This document shows, one piece after another, positions 27,849 through 36,455 of a stretch of 64,000 nt of DNA. The notes under the pieces were generated by a model that did no database searches, had not been told where the DNA came from, and saw only the letters and a list, made by a program, of their open reading frames with translations. The DNA lies in the NCBI RefSeq assembly GCF_009754945.1, contig NZ_WPIN01000004.1, positions 186,001 through 250,000 on the forward strand. The letters run 5' to 3'. The position numbers were made by a program, and so were the translations under genes. The stretch is from Spirosoma arboris. GTDB lineage: Bacteria; Bacteroidota; Bacteroidia; Cytophagales; Spirosomataceae. Each line of letters starts with the position of its first letter. Positions within the stretch are counted from its first letter, which is position 1.

Positions 27849-29213
27849 TTGACAACAAAACCTACTTCTGTAGCTGCCAGGCCCCTTAGTCCATTGGGCG
27901 GTGCGCCAACCTCAAGCAATTATCGCTGGATAATTGTTGGACTCCTCTTTTTTGCAACGACCATCAACTACCTCGATCGGCAGGTGATGAGCCTGTTAAA
28001 GCCAATTCTGGAAAAAGAATTTAACTGGACCGAAACCGACTACGGCGACATCGTAACCGTTTTTACCTTTTTCTACGGGGCCAGTACCCTCCTGGCAGGG
28101 TATATCATCGACCGGATTGGTACTAAAATTGGCTACATCGGGGCTATTCTGGTATGGAGTTTGGCGGCAATGGGCCATGCCCTGGCAGGCGGTACAACTG
28201 GATTCATGATTGCCCGTGGACTGCTGGGTATTGGCGAAGCAGGGAATTTTCCGGCGTCGATTAAGACAGTGGCGGAATGGTTTCCGCAAAAAGAGCGGGC
28301 GCTGGCGGTTGGTATTTTCAACTCGGGAGCAAATATTGGGGCAGTAGTAGCCCCGGCAATTGTGCCCCCGTTGGCACTCCTGGCCGGGTGGCAAATGACC
28401 TTTATCGCGACTGGTGCGCTGGGTTTTCTGTGGATTGTTGCCTGGTGGTTTTATTATGAAGTTCCCGCTCGACACAAACGGGTTAGTGCGGCAGAGCTGG
28501 CTCACATTACTGGCGAGCCTACCGTTGAACCATCAGTTGCCGGTGATGCCGCTGCAACCGATCTCATCGCTGATAGCACAACAACACGCTATCCGATTTT
28601 CGCCAATAAAGCCATTTGGGGATTCATGAGTGGCAAACTGCTCACTGATCCTATCTGGTGGTTTTTTCTATTCTGGCTACCTTCCTATTTATCGAACATC
28701 TATCACCTTGATCTGAAAAAGTTAGGCGCTCCGCTGATCGTCATTTATCTGGCGGCAACCATCGGCAGTGTTGGTGGTGGCTGGTTGTCGTCTACTTTGA
28801 TTCAGAAAGGCTGGCACCCAACACGGGCGCGTCAATGGGCAATGGCTCTGTTTGCGATCTGTATAACACCGGTTATGGCCATCAGCCAAATGGGTAGTAT
28901 GTGGCCCGTTATTGCCATTTTATCGTTGGCGGTAGCGGCTCACCAGGCTTGGTCAGCTAATATTTTTACCGTAGCTGCCGACCAGTTTCCAAAACAGGTA
29001 TTGAGTCGGGTAGTGGGTTTAGGAACGATGGCCGGGACATTGGGCGGGGCCGTTTTTCCGCTGCTCGTCGGCCGGATTCTGGATCATTACAAAGCACTGG
29101 GAAGCCTGTCGGAAGGGTACTATATCATTTTCTACATCGCTGGCTTTGCCTATTTAGTAGCCTGGACGATGCTTTATATTTTCGTTTTCAGCCGGGTAAA
29201 AGCTAAAGTATAG
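27849..29213 (+). CDS. MFS transporter, hexuronate (ExuT)-like
   Basis: This 454-residue inner-membrane protein has about 12 membrane segments. The first (RWIIVGLLFFATTINYLDRQ) has the N-Y-x-D-R pattern typical of the anion:cation symporter branch (ExuT, GudP, DgoT). GYIIDRIGTKIGY is the loop 2-3 signature, and ARGLLGIGEAGNFPASIK is typical of the same branch. Import of glucuronate or galacturonate is inferred from this and from the flanking CE15, UxuA and GH67 genes. No ATG occurs in frame before residue 47, and a TAG lies just upstream at 27810, so the TTG at 27849 is the likely start, an uncommon choice that may limit expression. Confidence 0.87.
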   Translation: MTTKPTSVAARPLSPLGGAPTSSNYRWIIVGLLFFATTINYLDRQVMSLLKPILEKEFNWTETDYGDIVTVFTFFYGASTLLAGYIIDRIGTKIGYIGAILVWSLAAMGHALAGGTTGFMIARGLLGIGEAGNFPASIKTVAEWFPQKERALAVGIFNSGANIGAVVAPAIVPPLALLAGWQMTFIATGALGFLWIVAWWFYYEVPARHKRVSAAELAHITGEPTVEPSVAGDAAATDLIADSTTTRYPIFANKAIWGFMSGKLLTDPIWWFFLFWLPSYLSNIYHLDLKKLGAPLIVIYLAATIGSVGGGWLSSTLIQKGWHPTRARQWAMALFAICITPVMAISQMGSMWPVIAILSLAVAAHQAWSANIFTVAADQFPKQVLSRVVGLGTMAGTLGGAVFPLLVGRILDHYKALGSLSEGYYIIFYIAGFAYLVAWTMLYIFVFSRVKAKV

Positions 29214-29250
29214 CCATTCGCGCGTCAGCCAGCTTTCCTCCGGTTCGAAT

Positions 29251-29270
29251 GGCCTGTGAGGACACAGGCC
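29251..29270. repeat. Perfect short hairpin after the transporter gene
   Basis: Arms GGCCTGTG / CACAGGCC enclose a 4-nt loop. No T run follows, so a terminator role is doubtful. Confidence 0.7.
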
Positions 29271-29349
29271 AAGGAATGAGTACATGAAATTTGTCGGGCT
29301 TTTCTACAACCATTTCTCCCCTAAGGGAACTACCAATTAGTTAAGATAA

Positions 29350-30789
29350 ATGAGAACTATCATGTCATCTAATCAGTCCTGCCGATTACTAGTTTGGGTA
29401 TGTGTGATTGTTGGTTTTTCTATTTCGAACACCAACGCCCAAGCTCCCAATCTTCAGAAAATGTCGCCGGAGGAGCGGACGGCTTACATGAATAAAGTTC
29501 GGACGGCCAGTCAGGAAGATTGGCAGAAGATGATGGACAAGCTCAATCTGAAGCTGCCAACACTACCGCCACCGGCCGACGACCCTAAACGACCTACGCA
29601 TCTCAAAGCCAAAGAAGGGACAAATAATTGGTACGACGAAGCCGGAAACACGCACGTTCGGTCGGGTTGGGGTAACTGGACGAATTATGATGAGGCTAAA
29701 GCGAACGAGTACAAACTCACTGATCCACTGGTATTGAAAAATGGCAAGCCTGTAACAACGGCAGCTATGTGGTGGAAGCAGCGTCGCCCCGAAATTCTGA
29801 ACGATTATCTGACGGAGATTTACGGAAAAATACCCACGAATACACCAAAGGTGACGTTTGCACCTTCGGGAGTCGATAGTACAGTATTGAATGGGAAAGC
29901 GCTCCGAAAAATGATAGTTGGTAGTATTGATAATTCCCGATACCCTGCTGCTACGCCAAGCATTCCCGTTACTTACTACAGGCCAGTGAATGCATCGGGC
30001 AAGTTGCCAATGATGGTGATCGTTTGGGGATCGTTTCCGCAGCCTGTGGCAAACATCGAGAAACTGATTGATGCGGGTTGGGCTGTTGCGTTATTGAATA
30101 CCGGAGCTATTCAGGCAGACAACGGAGCGGGTTTGCCTGAAGGAATTATTGGCCTGATGAACGGAGGGAAAGACCGCCAGCCTGAAGAATGGGGAGTGTT
30201 GGCTGCCTGGAGCTGGGGGCTGAGTCGCGTCCTCGATTATTTTGAGAAAGACAATACGATCAATGCTAAACAGATTGGTGTTCAAGGGCATTCGCGCTGG
30301 GGCAAGACGGCTCTGCTGGCCGGAGCTCTTGACCCACGCTGGGCTATTGTTTTCGCAAGCTGCTCTGGCTCGTTAGGTGCTTCTCTGGAAAAACGAAGCT
30401 GGGGCGAAACGATTGACAACGTAGCTGGTTCAGGCGAGTATCACTGGATGGCGGGTAATTTTCTGAAATACGGTGGCAATTGGGCCGCAATGCCAGTTGA
30501 TGCGCACGAATTGATGACACTCATTGCGCCCCGTCCGCTGTTCATTACAGGCGGTACCAAAGATAGTTGGGCTGATCCAAAAGGCGAATTTCTGGCCTGC
30601 GTCGGTGCTAGTCCGGTCTATACCTTACTGGGTAAAAAAGGCGTAGGAACCACAGAGATGCCCACGCCCGATGTTTCGCTAATCGACGGCGAACTGGCTT
30701 TCCGAAACCACGAAGGTGGCCACGTCGATTCGCTCGACTGGCCTGTGTTTCTGGAGTTTGCGAATAAACAATTTAAGCCAAAGAAATAG
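29350..30789 (+). CDS. CE15-like glucuronoyl esterase
   Basis: This 479-residue exported alpha/beta hydrolase has a signal peptide ending near NTNAQ. The nucleophile elbow QGHSRWGKTAL places the catalytic Ser at about 315. A conserved Glu lies in GASLEKRSWGE, and the catalytic His is in NHEGGHVDS (about 458), the arrangement of bacterial CE15 enzymes. These hydrolyse esters between 4-O-methylglucuronate on xylan and lignin alcohols. Its place between a hexuronate transporter and mannonate dehydratase supports this. An N-terminal helical extension (about 30-75) precedes the catalytic domain. The alternative is a related acetyl-xylan or cephalosporin-C-type esterase. Confidence 0.8.
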   Translation: MRTIMSSNQSCRLLVWVCVIVGFSISNTNAQAPNLQKMSPEERTAYMNKVRTASQEDWQKMMDKLNLKLPTLPPPADDPKRPTHLKAKEGTNNWYDEAGNTHVRSGWGNWTNYDEAKANEYKLTDPLVLKNGKPVTTAAMWWKQRRPEILNDYLTEIYGKIPTNTPKVTFAPSGVDSTVLNGKALRKMIVGSIDNSRYPAATPSIPVTYYRPVNASGKLPMMVIVWGSFPQPVANIEKLIDAGWAVALLNTGAIQADNGAGLPEGIIGLMNGGKDRQPEEWGVLAAWSWGLSRVLDYFEKDNTINAKQIGVQGHSRWGKTALLAGALDPRWAIVFASCSGSLGASLEKRSWGETIDNVAGSGEYHWMAGNFLKYGGNWAAMPVDAHELMTLIAPRPLFITGGTKDSWADPKGEFLACVGASPVYTLLGKKGVGTTEMPTPDVSLIDGELAFRNHEGGHVDSLDWPVFLEFANKQFKPKK

Positions 30790-30799
30790 TACTATTCGT

Positions 30800-30832
30800 T
30801 TTTGTCATGCTTCCTTCGTCAGCATGACAAAA
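30800..30832. repeat. Hairpin between CE15 and uxuA
   Basis: Perfect 12-bp arms (30800-30811 and 30821-30832) enclose a 9-nt loop. It fills the 63-bp gap and may attenuate transcription within the operon. Confidence 0.75.
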
Positions 30833-30852
30833 GCTAGTTCAATGTATAAATT

Positions 30853-32070
30853 ATGGGAATGTTACAAACCATGCGGTGGTTCGGGCCGAACGATCCGGTT
30901 TCGTTGATGGATATTCGGCAGGCCGGTTGTACGGGCGTTGTTACAGCGCTTCACCAGATTCCGGTGGGCGAGTTATGGACAATTGAGGCCATTAAGGAGC
31001 GTAAACAGCTTATTGAAGCAGACAATCAACGGTATTCACCCTTGCACTGGGCTGTAGTTGAAAGTCTGCCTGTCCATGAAGACATCAAAAAAGGTCGGCC
31101 TACTCGCGCTGGTTATATTGAGAATTACAAACAATCGATTCGGAATCTGGCAGCTTGTGGTATTAAAACAGTCTGCTACAATTTCATGCCGGTACTCGAT
31201 TGGTCGCGCACGAACCTCAATTACGAAATGCCCGACGGATCACGGGCGCTCCGATTCGTTTGGGAGGACTTCGCCGTTTTCGATTTGTGCATTCTCAAAC
31301 GCCCCGGTGCTGAAATTGACTACGAATCCGAAATTATCGAATCGGCCAAACAGAAGTTCAGCCGTATGACCGCTGATCAGATAACTGAACTCTCAAACAT
31401 AGTTCTGTTGGGTTTACCAGGTTCCGAAGAAGCGTTTTCGCTCGACACATTTCAGGGATTACTGAATGAATACGCAGCCATTTGCGACGCTGAGCTTCGG
31501 GAAAATCTATATTATTTTATCCAGCAAGTGGCTCCCATTGCGCAGGAAACAGGCATCAATCTGTGCATTCACCCCGATGATCCACCGTATCCATTGTTAG
31601 GACTTCCCCGGATAGTTAGTACCGAAGCTGATTTAGCGCAGTTGATGTCTGCCTGCGATGTAATAGCTAATGGCATTACATTCTGCACGGGCTCATTAGG
31701 AATTCGGCCTGATAATGACTTGCCGGGCATGATTCGTCGTTTGGGTGAACGCATTCATTTCATTCACCTGCGTACGACGAAACGCGAAGACTCCGGAATC
31801 GCTGACCGGCCCCGTAATTTCCATGAAGCCGACCACCTGGCGGGCGATGTCGATATGTACGCCGTCGTGAAAGAAATTGTACTGGAACAGCAGCTACGTG
31901 AAAAAGCAGGCGTTGGTGAAATTTCGATTCCCATGCGTCCTGATCACGGCCATCAGATGCTCGATGATTTGCACAAGAAGACTTACCCCGGTTATTCGGC
32001 TATTGGTCGATTGCGAGGGTTGGCTGAGTTACGGGGCCTGGAAATAGGCATTGAACGGTCATTAGGCTAG
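30853..32070 (+). CDS. uxuA: Mannonate dehydratase
   Basis: UxuA converts D-mannonate to 2-keto-3-deoxy-D-gluconate in the cytosol, using a divalent metal. The 405 residues match the family's usual length. Diagnostic stretches are RWFGPNDPVSLMDIRQAG near the N-terminus, TGVVTALHQIPVGELW, CYNFMPVLDWSRTNL and the metal-site region NLCIHPDDPPYPLLGLPRI. RPDHGHQMLDD lies near the C-terminus. It sits just before the alpha-glucuronidase gene. ATG 30853 is used; an in-frame ATG two codons later is equally possible. Confidence 0.95.
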   Translation: MGMLQTMRWFGPNDPVSLMDIRQAGCTGVVTALHQIPVGELWTIEAIKERKQLIEADNQRYSPLHWAVVESLPVHEDIKKGRPTRAGYIENYKQSIRNLAACGIKTVCYNFMPVLDWSRTNLNYEMPDGSRALRFVWEDFAVFDLCILKRPGAEIDYESEIIESAKQKFSRMTADQITELSNIVLLGLPGSEEAFSLDTFQGLLNEYAAICDAELRENLYYFIQQVAPIAQETGINLCIHPDDPPYPLLGLPRIVSTEADLAQLMSACDVIANGITFCTGSLGIRPDNDLPGMIRRLGERIHFIHLRTTKREDSGIADRPRNFHEADHLAGDVDMYAVVKEIVLEQQLREKAGVGEISIPMRPDHGHQMLDDLHKKTYPGYSAIGRLRGLAELRGLEIGIERSLG

Positions 32071-32099
32071 CATGTCGAAGTTCGTGTTTTAGCTATTAG

Positions 32100-32247
32100 C
32101 CCACAGTTTAAACTGTGGGTCTTGTGTGACGTCGAACTGATGTTCGTAACCGTTTTAACGGTTTATCAGAAAGCAAACCGTTAAAACGGTTACGAGATAT
32201 TTGCCGATTTGGCCTTTGATACCCACGGTTAAAACCGCGGGCTAATA
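32100..32247. repeat. Cluster of palindromes upstream of the GH67 gene
   Basis: A 20-nt perfect palindrome (32100-32119) is followed by a 20-bp perfect stem with 10-nt loop (32145-32164 / 32175-32194). A third imperfect dyad (about 32222-32241) has an outer GGGCTAAT that pairs with ATTAGCCC near 32095. The leader could fold as two hairpins enclosed by an outer stem. Confidence 0.85.
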
Positions 32248-32258
32248 CAAACTTCAAT

Positions 32259-34385
32259 ATGATTCGATCTCGACGTATAAATAGAAATATTGGTTGGCTG
32301 GTGGTTTTGCTCCTTCTTGTTAATAAAACTCATGCTGATGACGGTTACCGCCTTTGGCTAAAATACGATCTCATAAAAGACGTAGCCAAACGAGAGGAGT
32401 ATGCCCGGTCGTTCCAGTTTATTGCAGTAAGTAATCAAAGCCCGATTTTGATGAATGCAGCCCAGGAATTACAGGTTGGATTGCAGGGACTATTGGGTAA
32501 GTCGGTACCGATCATTACCGATCTTGGCAAGAAAACAGGCGGAGTCTACCTAAATGAACATCAGGGTTTTAGCAACCATATTAAGTATGGCGATGAAGGC
32601 TATATGATGTCCAAAAGTGGCAATATCTTTATCCTGGCCAATAAAGGCGTAGGAGTATTGTATGGGACATTTGCCTTACTGAGGCATATACAAACAGGCC
32701 AATTACTGACGAAGCTTCCTTATAACAGCATCCCCAAAATCCGTTATCGACTACTCAATCACTGGGATAATACCAACGGAACGATTGAGCGCGGTTACGC
32801 TGGTGGAACCCTCTGGAAATGGTACGAGCTGCCCGCAACGGTTGACCCGCGCTATCATGATTACGCCCGCGCCAATGCGTCTATCGGGATTAACGGCACC
32901 GTGGTCAATAATGTAAATGCCAGCGCCCGATTTCTGACTGATGAATACATTCAGAAAGTAGCTGCCCTGGCAAATGTCTTTCGTGATTATGGAATTCGAG
33001 TTTATTTGTCGGTTTACTTTCCGGCTCCCAAAACGATTGGTGGCCTGAAAACTGCCGATCCCCTCGACCCAGACGTACGGAAATGGTGGACTGATAAAAC
33101 TAAAGAGATTTACAAAGCTATCCCCGATTTCGGTGGTTTTCTGGTTAAAGCAAACTCAGAAGGTGAACCCGGTCCGCAGGATTATGGACGTACTCATGCC
33201 GATGGAGCCAACATGCTGGCCGAAGCTCTCGCACCGTATGATGGCATCGTGATGTGGCGTGCTTTTGTCTACAAAGCCGACCCTAAAGCTGACCGGTTCA
33301 AGGCGGCTCACGAAGAATTTACTCCTCTGGATGGCAAATTCGACAAGAAGGTGATTGTGCAGGTAAAGAACGGCCCAATTGATTTTCAGCCGCGTGAGCC
33401 GTTCTCGCCCTTGTTTGGAAATATGCCCAAAACACCCCTGTCGATGGAGTTTCAGATTACGCAGGAGTACACGGGCTTTGCGACCCATTGGGTGTATGAA
33501 GCGCCGATTTTTAAGGAATGCCTGGAATCGGATACCTACATAAATGGTAAAGGCTCAACAGTGGCCAGTGTTATTGATGGTAGTCTGCACAAATACACCA
33601 TGACTGCCATTGCGGGCGTAGCTAATACGGGTTCTGACCGAAACTGGACCGGCAACCCGATGGCACAAGCTAACTGGTATGCCTACGGGCGACTGGCGTG
33701 GGATCATACGTTATCATCAGAAGCTATTGCGAATGAATGGGTGAAGATGACGCTCACAAGCGAGCCAAAAGCGGTAAAGACCATTACGGACTTGATGCTG
33801 AAATCGAGGGAGATTTACGTCGATTATAACACGCCCATCGGCTTGTCGCGCCCCTGGTCGGGTGTACACTTTGCCCCCGAACCCTGGCAGGAAAAAAGCG
33901 CCCGCCCAGATTGGACAGCCATCTATTACCACCGGGCAGACTCCATCGGGCTCGGCTTCGACCGGACGGCTACAGGCAGCGATGCATTGGCGCAATACCG
34001 GCCAGAAGTACAGAAACAGTGGAATAACCCCGAAACCTGTCCGCTGCCTTATCTGCTTTGGTTTCATCATGTGCCGTGGACAAAGAAACTAAGTTCTGGT
34101 CGAACGCTCTGGAATGAACTTTGCACCCGTTTCTACACCGGTGCCGATTCGGTCAAGTGGATGCAGCAGCAGTGGGCGCAGGTTAAACCTGCCATCGATC
34201 CTGAAATTTTTGCCGACGTTACAGGCCGCCTGGCGACTCAACATACCGAAGCCATCTGGTGGCGCGATTCCTGGATTCTTTATCTCCAGACCTATTCCAA
34301 ACAGCCCATTCCGGCTCCTTTTCAGAAACCCGATCGGACGTTGGATGATGTTAAACGATTATCCGAAATTTATAAATTACGCTAG
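32259..34385 (+). CDS. aguA: Alpha-glucuronidase, GH67
   Basis: This 708-residue exported enzyme (signal peptide ending near KTHA) removes 4-O-methyl-D-glucuronate from the non-reducing end of xylo-oligosaccharides. The GH67 order is complete: an N-terminal beta-sandwich domain, then the barrel with LNHWDNTNGTIERGYAG and FLVKANSEGEPGPQDYGR, where the proposed acid Glu is about residue 303. KNGPIDFQPREPF contains the Asp and Glu proposed as catalytic bases. The helical C-terminal domain follows. Some GH67 enzymes are intracellular; the hydrophobic leader here suggests a periplasmic location. Its stop codon overlaps the next gene's start by one base. Confidence 0.95.
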   Translation: MIRSRRINRNIGWLVVLLLLVNKTHADDGYRLWLKYDLIKDVAKREEYARSFQFIAVSNQSPILMNAAQELQVGLQGLLGKSVPIITDLGKKTGGVYLNEHQGFSNHIKYGDEGYMMSKSGNIFILANKGVGVLYGTFALLRHIQTGQLLTKLPYNSIPKIRYRLLNHWDNTNGTIERGYAGGTLWKWYELPATVDPRYHDYARANASIGINGTVVNNVNASARFLTDEYIQKVAALANVFRDYGIRVYLSVYFPAPKTIGGLKTADPLDPDVRKWWTDKTKEIYKAIPDFGGFLVKANSEGEPGPQDYGRTHADGANMLAEALAPYDGIVMWRAFVYKADPKADRFKAAHEEFTPLDGKFDKKVIVQVKNGPIDFQPREPFSPLFGNMPKTPLSMEFQITQEYTGFATHWVYEAPIFKECLESDTYINGKGSTVASVIDGSLHKYTMTAIAGVANTGSDRNWTGNPMAQANWYAYGRLAWDHTLSSEAIANEWVKMTLTSEPKAVKTITDLMLKSREIYVDYNTPIGLSRPWSGVHFAPEPWQEKSARPDWTAIYYHRADSIGLGFDRTATGSDALAQYRPEVQKQWNNPETCPLPYLLWFHHVPWTKKLSSGRTLWNELCTRFYTGADSVKWMQQQWAQVKPAIDPEIFADVTGRLATQHTEAIWWRDSWILYLQTYSKQPIPAPFQKPDRTLDDVKRLSEIYKLR

Positions 34386-35188
34386 TGGAACAAGTACAAA
34401 ATACCCAGGTAGACGGTCAGTTGTCACCTAATTATTCCGTTTTTTCGCTCGAAGGTAAACTGGCGCTGATCACAGGTGGCGGTAGCGGTATCGGCTTTGA
34501 TATTGCCCGTTGTATGGTACAGGCCGGGGGCAGTGTTGTCATAACTGGTCGGCGGGAGCAACCTCTTCAGGAAGCCATCGCAACCCTGGGCGAGCGAGCG
34601 CATTATATGGTCAATGATGTGACAGAGCGAGCTTTGTTAAACGGCCTGGTCGAACGTATTGAAACTACCTATGGCCCAATCGATATTCTGGTTAACAATG
34701 CCGGAATCAACATGAAAAAGCCTGCTTTGGAAGTCACCGATGAGGATTTTGATCGAATCGTGCATACCAACTTGAACTCCGTTTTCAGCCTGACCCGTGC
34801 CTGTGCGCAACGGATGATGGCTCGTCAACGCGGTTCCATTATTATGATTTCGTCGATGGCTGCCTACTACGGTATTGATCGGGTAGCTGCGTATGCCGCG
34901 TCTAAATCGGGCGTTGAAGGTATGGTGAAAGTATTGGCGTCGGAGTTTTCTGGCAACGGCGTTCGGGTCAATGCCATTGCGCCCGGTTTCATCGAAACTG
35001 CCATGAGCAAAACCGCAATGGGTGGCGATCCCGACCGTTTCGCCCGCGCCATGCGTCGGACGCCGATGGGAAAATTCGGCCAACCCGAAGACATCGGTTG
35101 GGCCGCTGTCTTTCTAGCATCTGAGGCTGCAAAATACATCACCGGCGCTTCGTTGCCGGTAGATGGTGGAAATTCGATTGGATTTTAA
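34385..35188 (+). CDS. SDR oxidoreductase, likely mannonate/fructuronate or gluconate type
   Basis: The 267-residue SDR has the cofactor motif TGGGSGIGFDIA, NNAGINMKKP, the catalytic Ser in IMISSMAAYYG, YAASK (YxxxK), and the C-terminal ITGASLPVDGGNS. It resembles the gluconate 5-dehydrogenase/KduD group. The GTG start shares its G with the TAG of the GH67 gene, so translation is probably coupled. No UxuB-type enzyme is present between transporter and UxuA, so I infer that this SDR reduces D-fructuronate to D-mannonate. That is context-based, not sequence-proven. Confidence 0.85.
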   Translation: MEQVQNTQVDGQLSPNYSVFSLEGKLALITGGGSGIGFDIARCMVQAGGSVVITGRREQPLQEAIATLGERAHYMVNDVTERALLNGLVERIETTYGPIDILVNNAGINMKKPALEVTDEDFDRIVHTNLNSVFSLTRACAQRMMARQRGSIIMISSMAAYYGIDRVAAYAASKSGVEGMVKVLASEFSGNGVRVNAIAPGFIETAMSKTAMGGDPDRFARAMRRTPMGKFGQPEDIGWAAVFLASEAAKYITGASLPVDGGNSIGF

Positions 35189-35207
35189 AGAGGGCGATTC
35201 TTTGCTT

Positions 35208-35243
35208 GGTGTGATGTCAGTTTTGAGAAACTGACATCACACC
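35208..35243 (+). terminator. Strong hairpin after the SDR gene
   Basis: Perfect 16-bp arms (35208-35223 and 35228-35243) enclose a TGAG tetraloop. It lies between the SDR stop and the xylanase start, without a clear T run. It could end the operon or act as a processing or stability element. Confidence 0.75.
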
Positions 35244-35269
35244 ATACTTGTTACCACAAACCAACGATT

Positions 35270-36352
35270 ATGAATCAACGCTTCATCTATTCCTCGCTTT
35301 TAGGTGCTACGCTGCTACTTGGTTCAGCCTTAAAACCTCAATTAGTCGAGCCAACGCTCAAAGACGCTTATAAGGCCTATTTCCCAATTGGTGTAGCAGT
35401 TGGCCCGCGTAATCTGGTTGGCCCGGAAGCCGATTTGATTCTGCGTCAGTTCAACAGTCTGACGGCAGAGAATGCAATGAAAATGGGGCCGATTCACCCC
35501 GAAGAAAATACCTACTATTGGAAAGACGCTGATGCCATTGTTGACTTTGCGCAAAAACATGGCCTGAAAATGCGTGGACATAATCTGTGCTGGCATCAGC
35601 AAACGCCAAAATGGTTGTTCACTGATACTGAGGGTAAAACAGTATCGAAAGAGGTATTGCTAAAGCGGCTGAAAGACCACATTACTGAAGTTGTTACACG
35701 TTATAAAGGCAAAATTTATCAGTGGGATGTCGTGAATGAAGCCATTGACGATAATGCTCAGAAGTTTCTTCGGGATTCTCCCTGGTCTCAACTATGTGGA
35801 GAGGAGTTCATTGCCAAAGCGTTTGAGTACGCGCACGAAGCTGATCCCAACGCGCAACTTGTTTACAACGATTACAACACTGAGCGCCCCAGTAAACGCG
35901 ATCGAATCTATCAGCTACTGAAGAAGTTAATTGACGCGAAAGTGCCTATTCATGGTGTAGGCCTGCAAGGTCACTGGTCGATTTATGAACCGGGCGAACT
36001 CGCTTTGGAAGCTGCGATTGATAAATTTTCTTCGCTGGGACTTAAGGTACAGATAACTGAGCTAGACGTATCGGTCTATCCGGCAGAGCAGGGTGGCCGA
36101 CGTGACAAACGACCCGATGAGTCGGATGTGTTCACACCAGAGATGGCGCAGAAACAGGAAGAGCAGTACCGTAATGTCTTCCGGATTTTTCGCGAAAAGA
36201 AAAAGGTGATTACGGGTGTAACATTCTGGAACGTCTCGGATAAACATTCCTGGCTTGATACGCATCCGGTAGCGGGTCGTAAAAACTATCCTTTGCTGTT
36301 CGACACCAACCTGAAACCCAAAAAGGCGTATTATGAAGTTGTGAAATTTTGA
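35270..36352 (+). CDS. Endo-1,4-beta-xylanase, GH10
   Basis: This 360-residue exported xylanase cuts the xylan backbone. GH10 motifs are complete: SLTAENAMKMGPIHPEE, RGHNLCWHQQTPKWL, QWDVVNEAIDD with acid/base Glu157, YNDYNTE, and KVQITELDVSVYP with nucleophile Glu264. The barrel closes with GVTFWNVSDKHSWL. There is no carbohydrate-binding module and no sorting tail, so it is a single-domain enzyme, probably periplasmic or a shed surface protein. The N-terminal hydrophobic segment (about 5-20) serves as the export signal. Confidence 0.95.
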   Translation: MNQRFIYSSLLGATLLLGSALKPQLVEPTLKDAYKAYFPIGVAVGPRNLVGPEADLILRQFNSLTAENAMKMGPIHPEENTYYWKDADAIVDFAQKHGLKMRGHNLCWHQQTPKWLFTDTEGKTVSKEVLLKRLKDHITEVVTRYKGKIYQWDVVNEAIDDNAQKFLRDSPWSQLCGEEFIAKAFEYAHEADPNAQLVYNDYNTERPSKRDRIYQLLKKLIDAKVPIHGVGLQGHWSIYEPGELALEAAIDKFSSLGLKVQITELDVSVYPAEQGGRRDKRPDESDVFTPEMAQKQEEQYRNVFRIFREKKKVITGVTFWNVSDKHSWLDTHPVAGRKNYPLLFDTNLKPKKAYYEVVKF

Positions 36353-36389
36353 GCTGTTGTTCGCAGGTGTTTACAACAAGCTCTACTTT

Positions 36390-36420
36390 TGACAGGATTA
36401 ACAGGATAAGACAGGATTTT
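36390..36420. repeat. One-armed relative of the 27.7-kb inverted repeat
   Basis: A stretch of AACAGGAT/GACAGGA units closely matches the left arm at 27711-27737. The matching right arm is decayed here (TATCCTCAGTCTGT region, 36430-36441), so it looks like an eroded copy. Confidence 0.6.
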
Positions 36421-36455
36421 AGTCTTCATATCCTCAGTCTGTGGAAAATAGCTAT

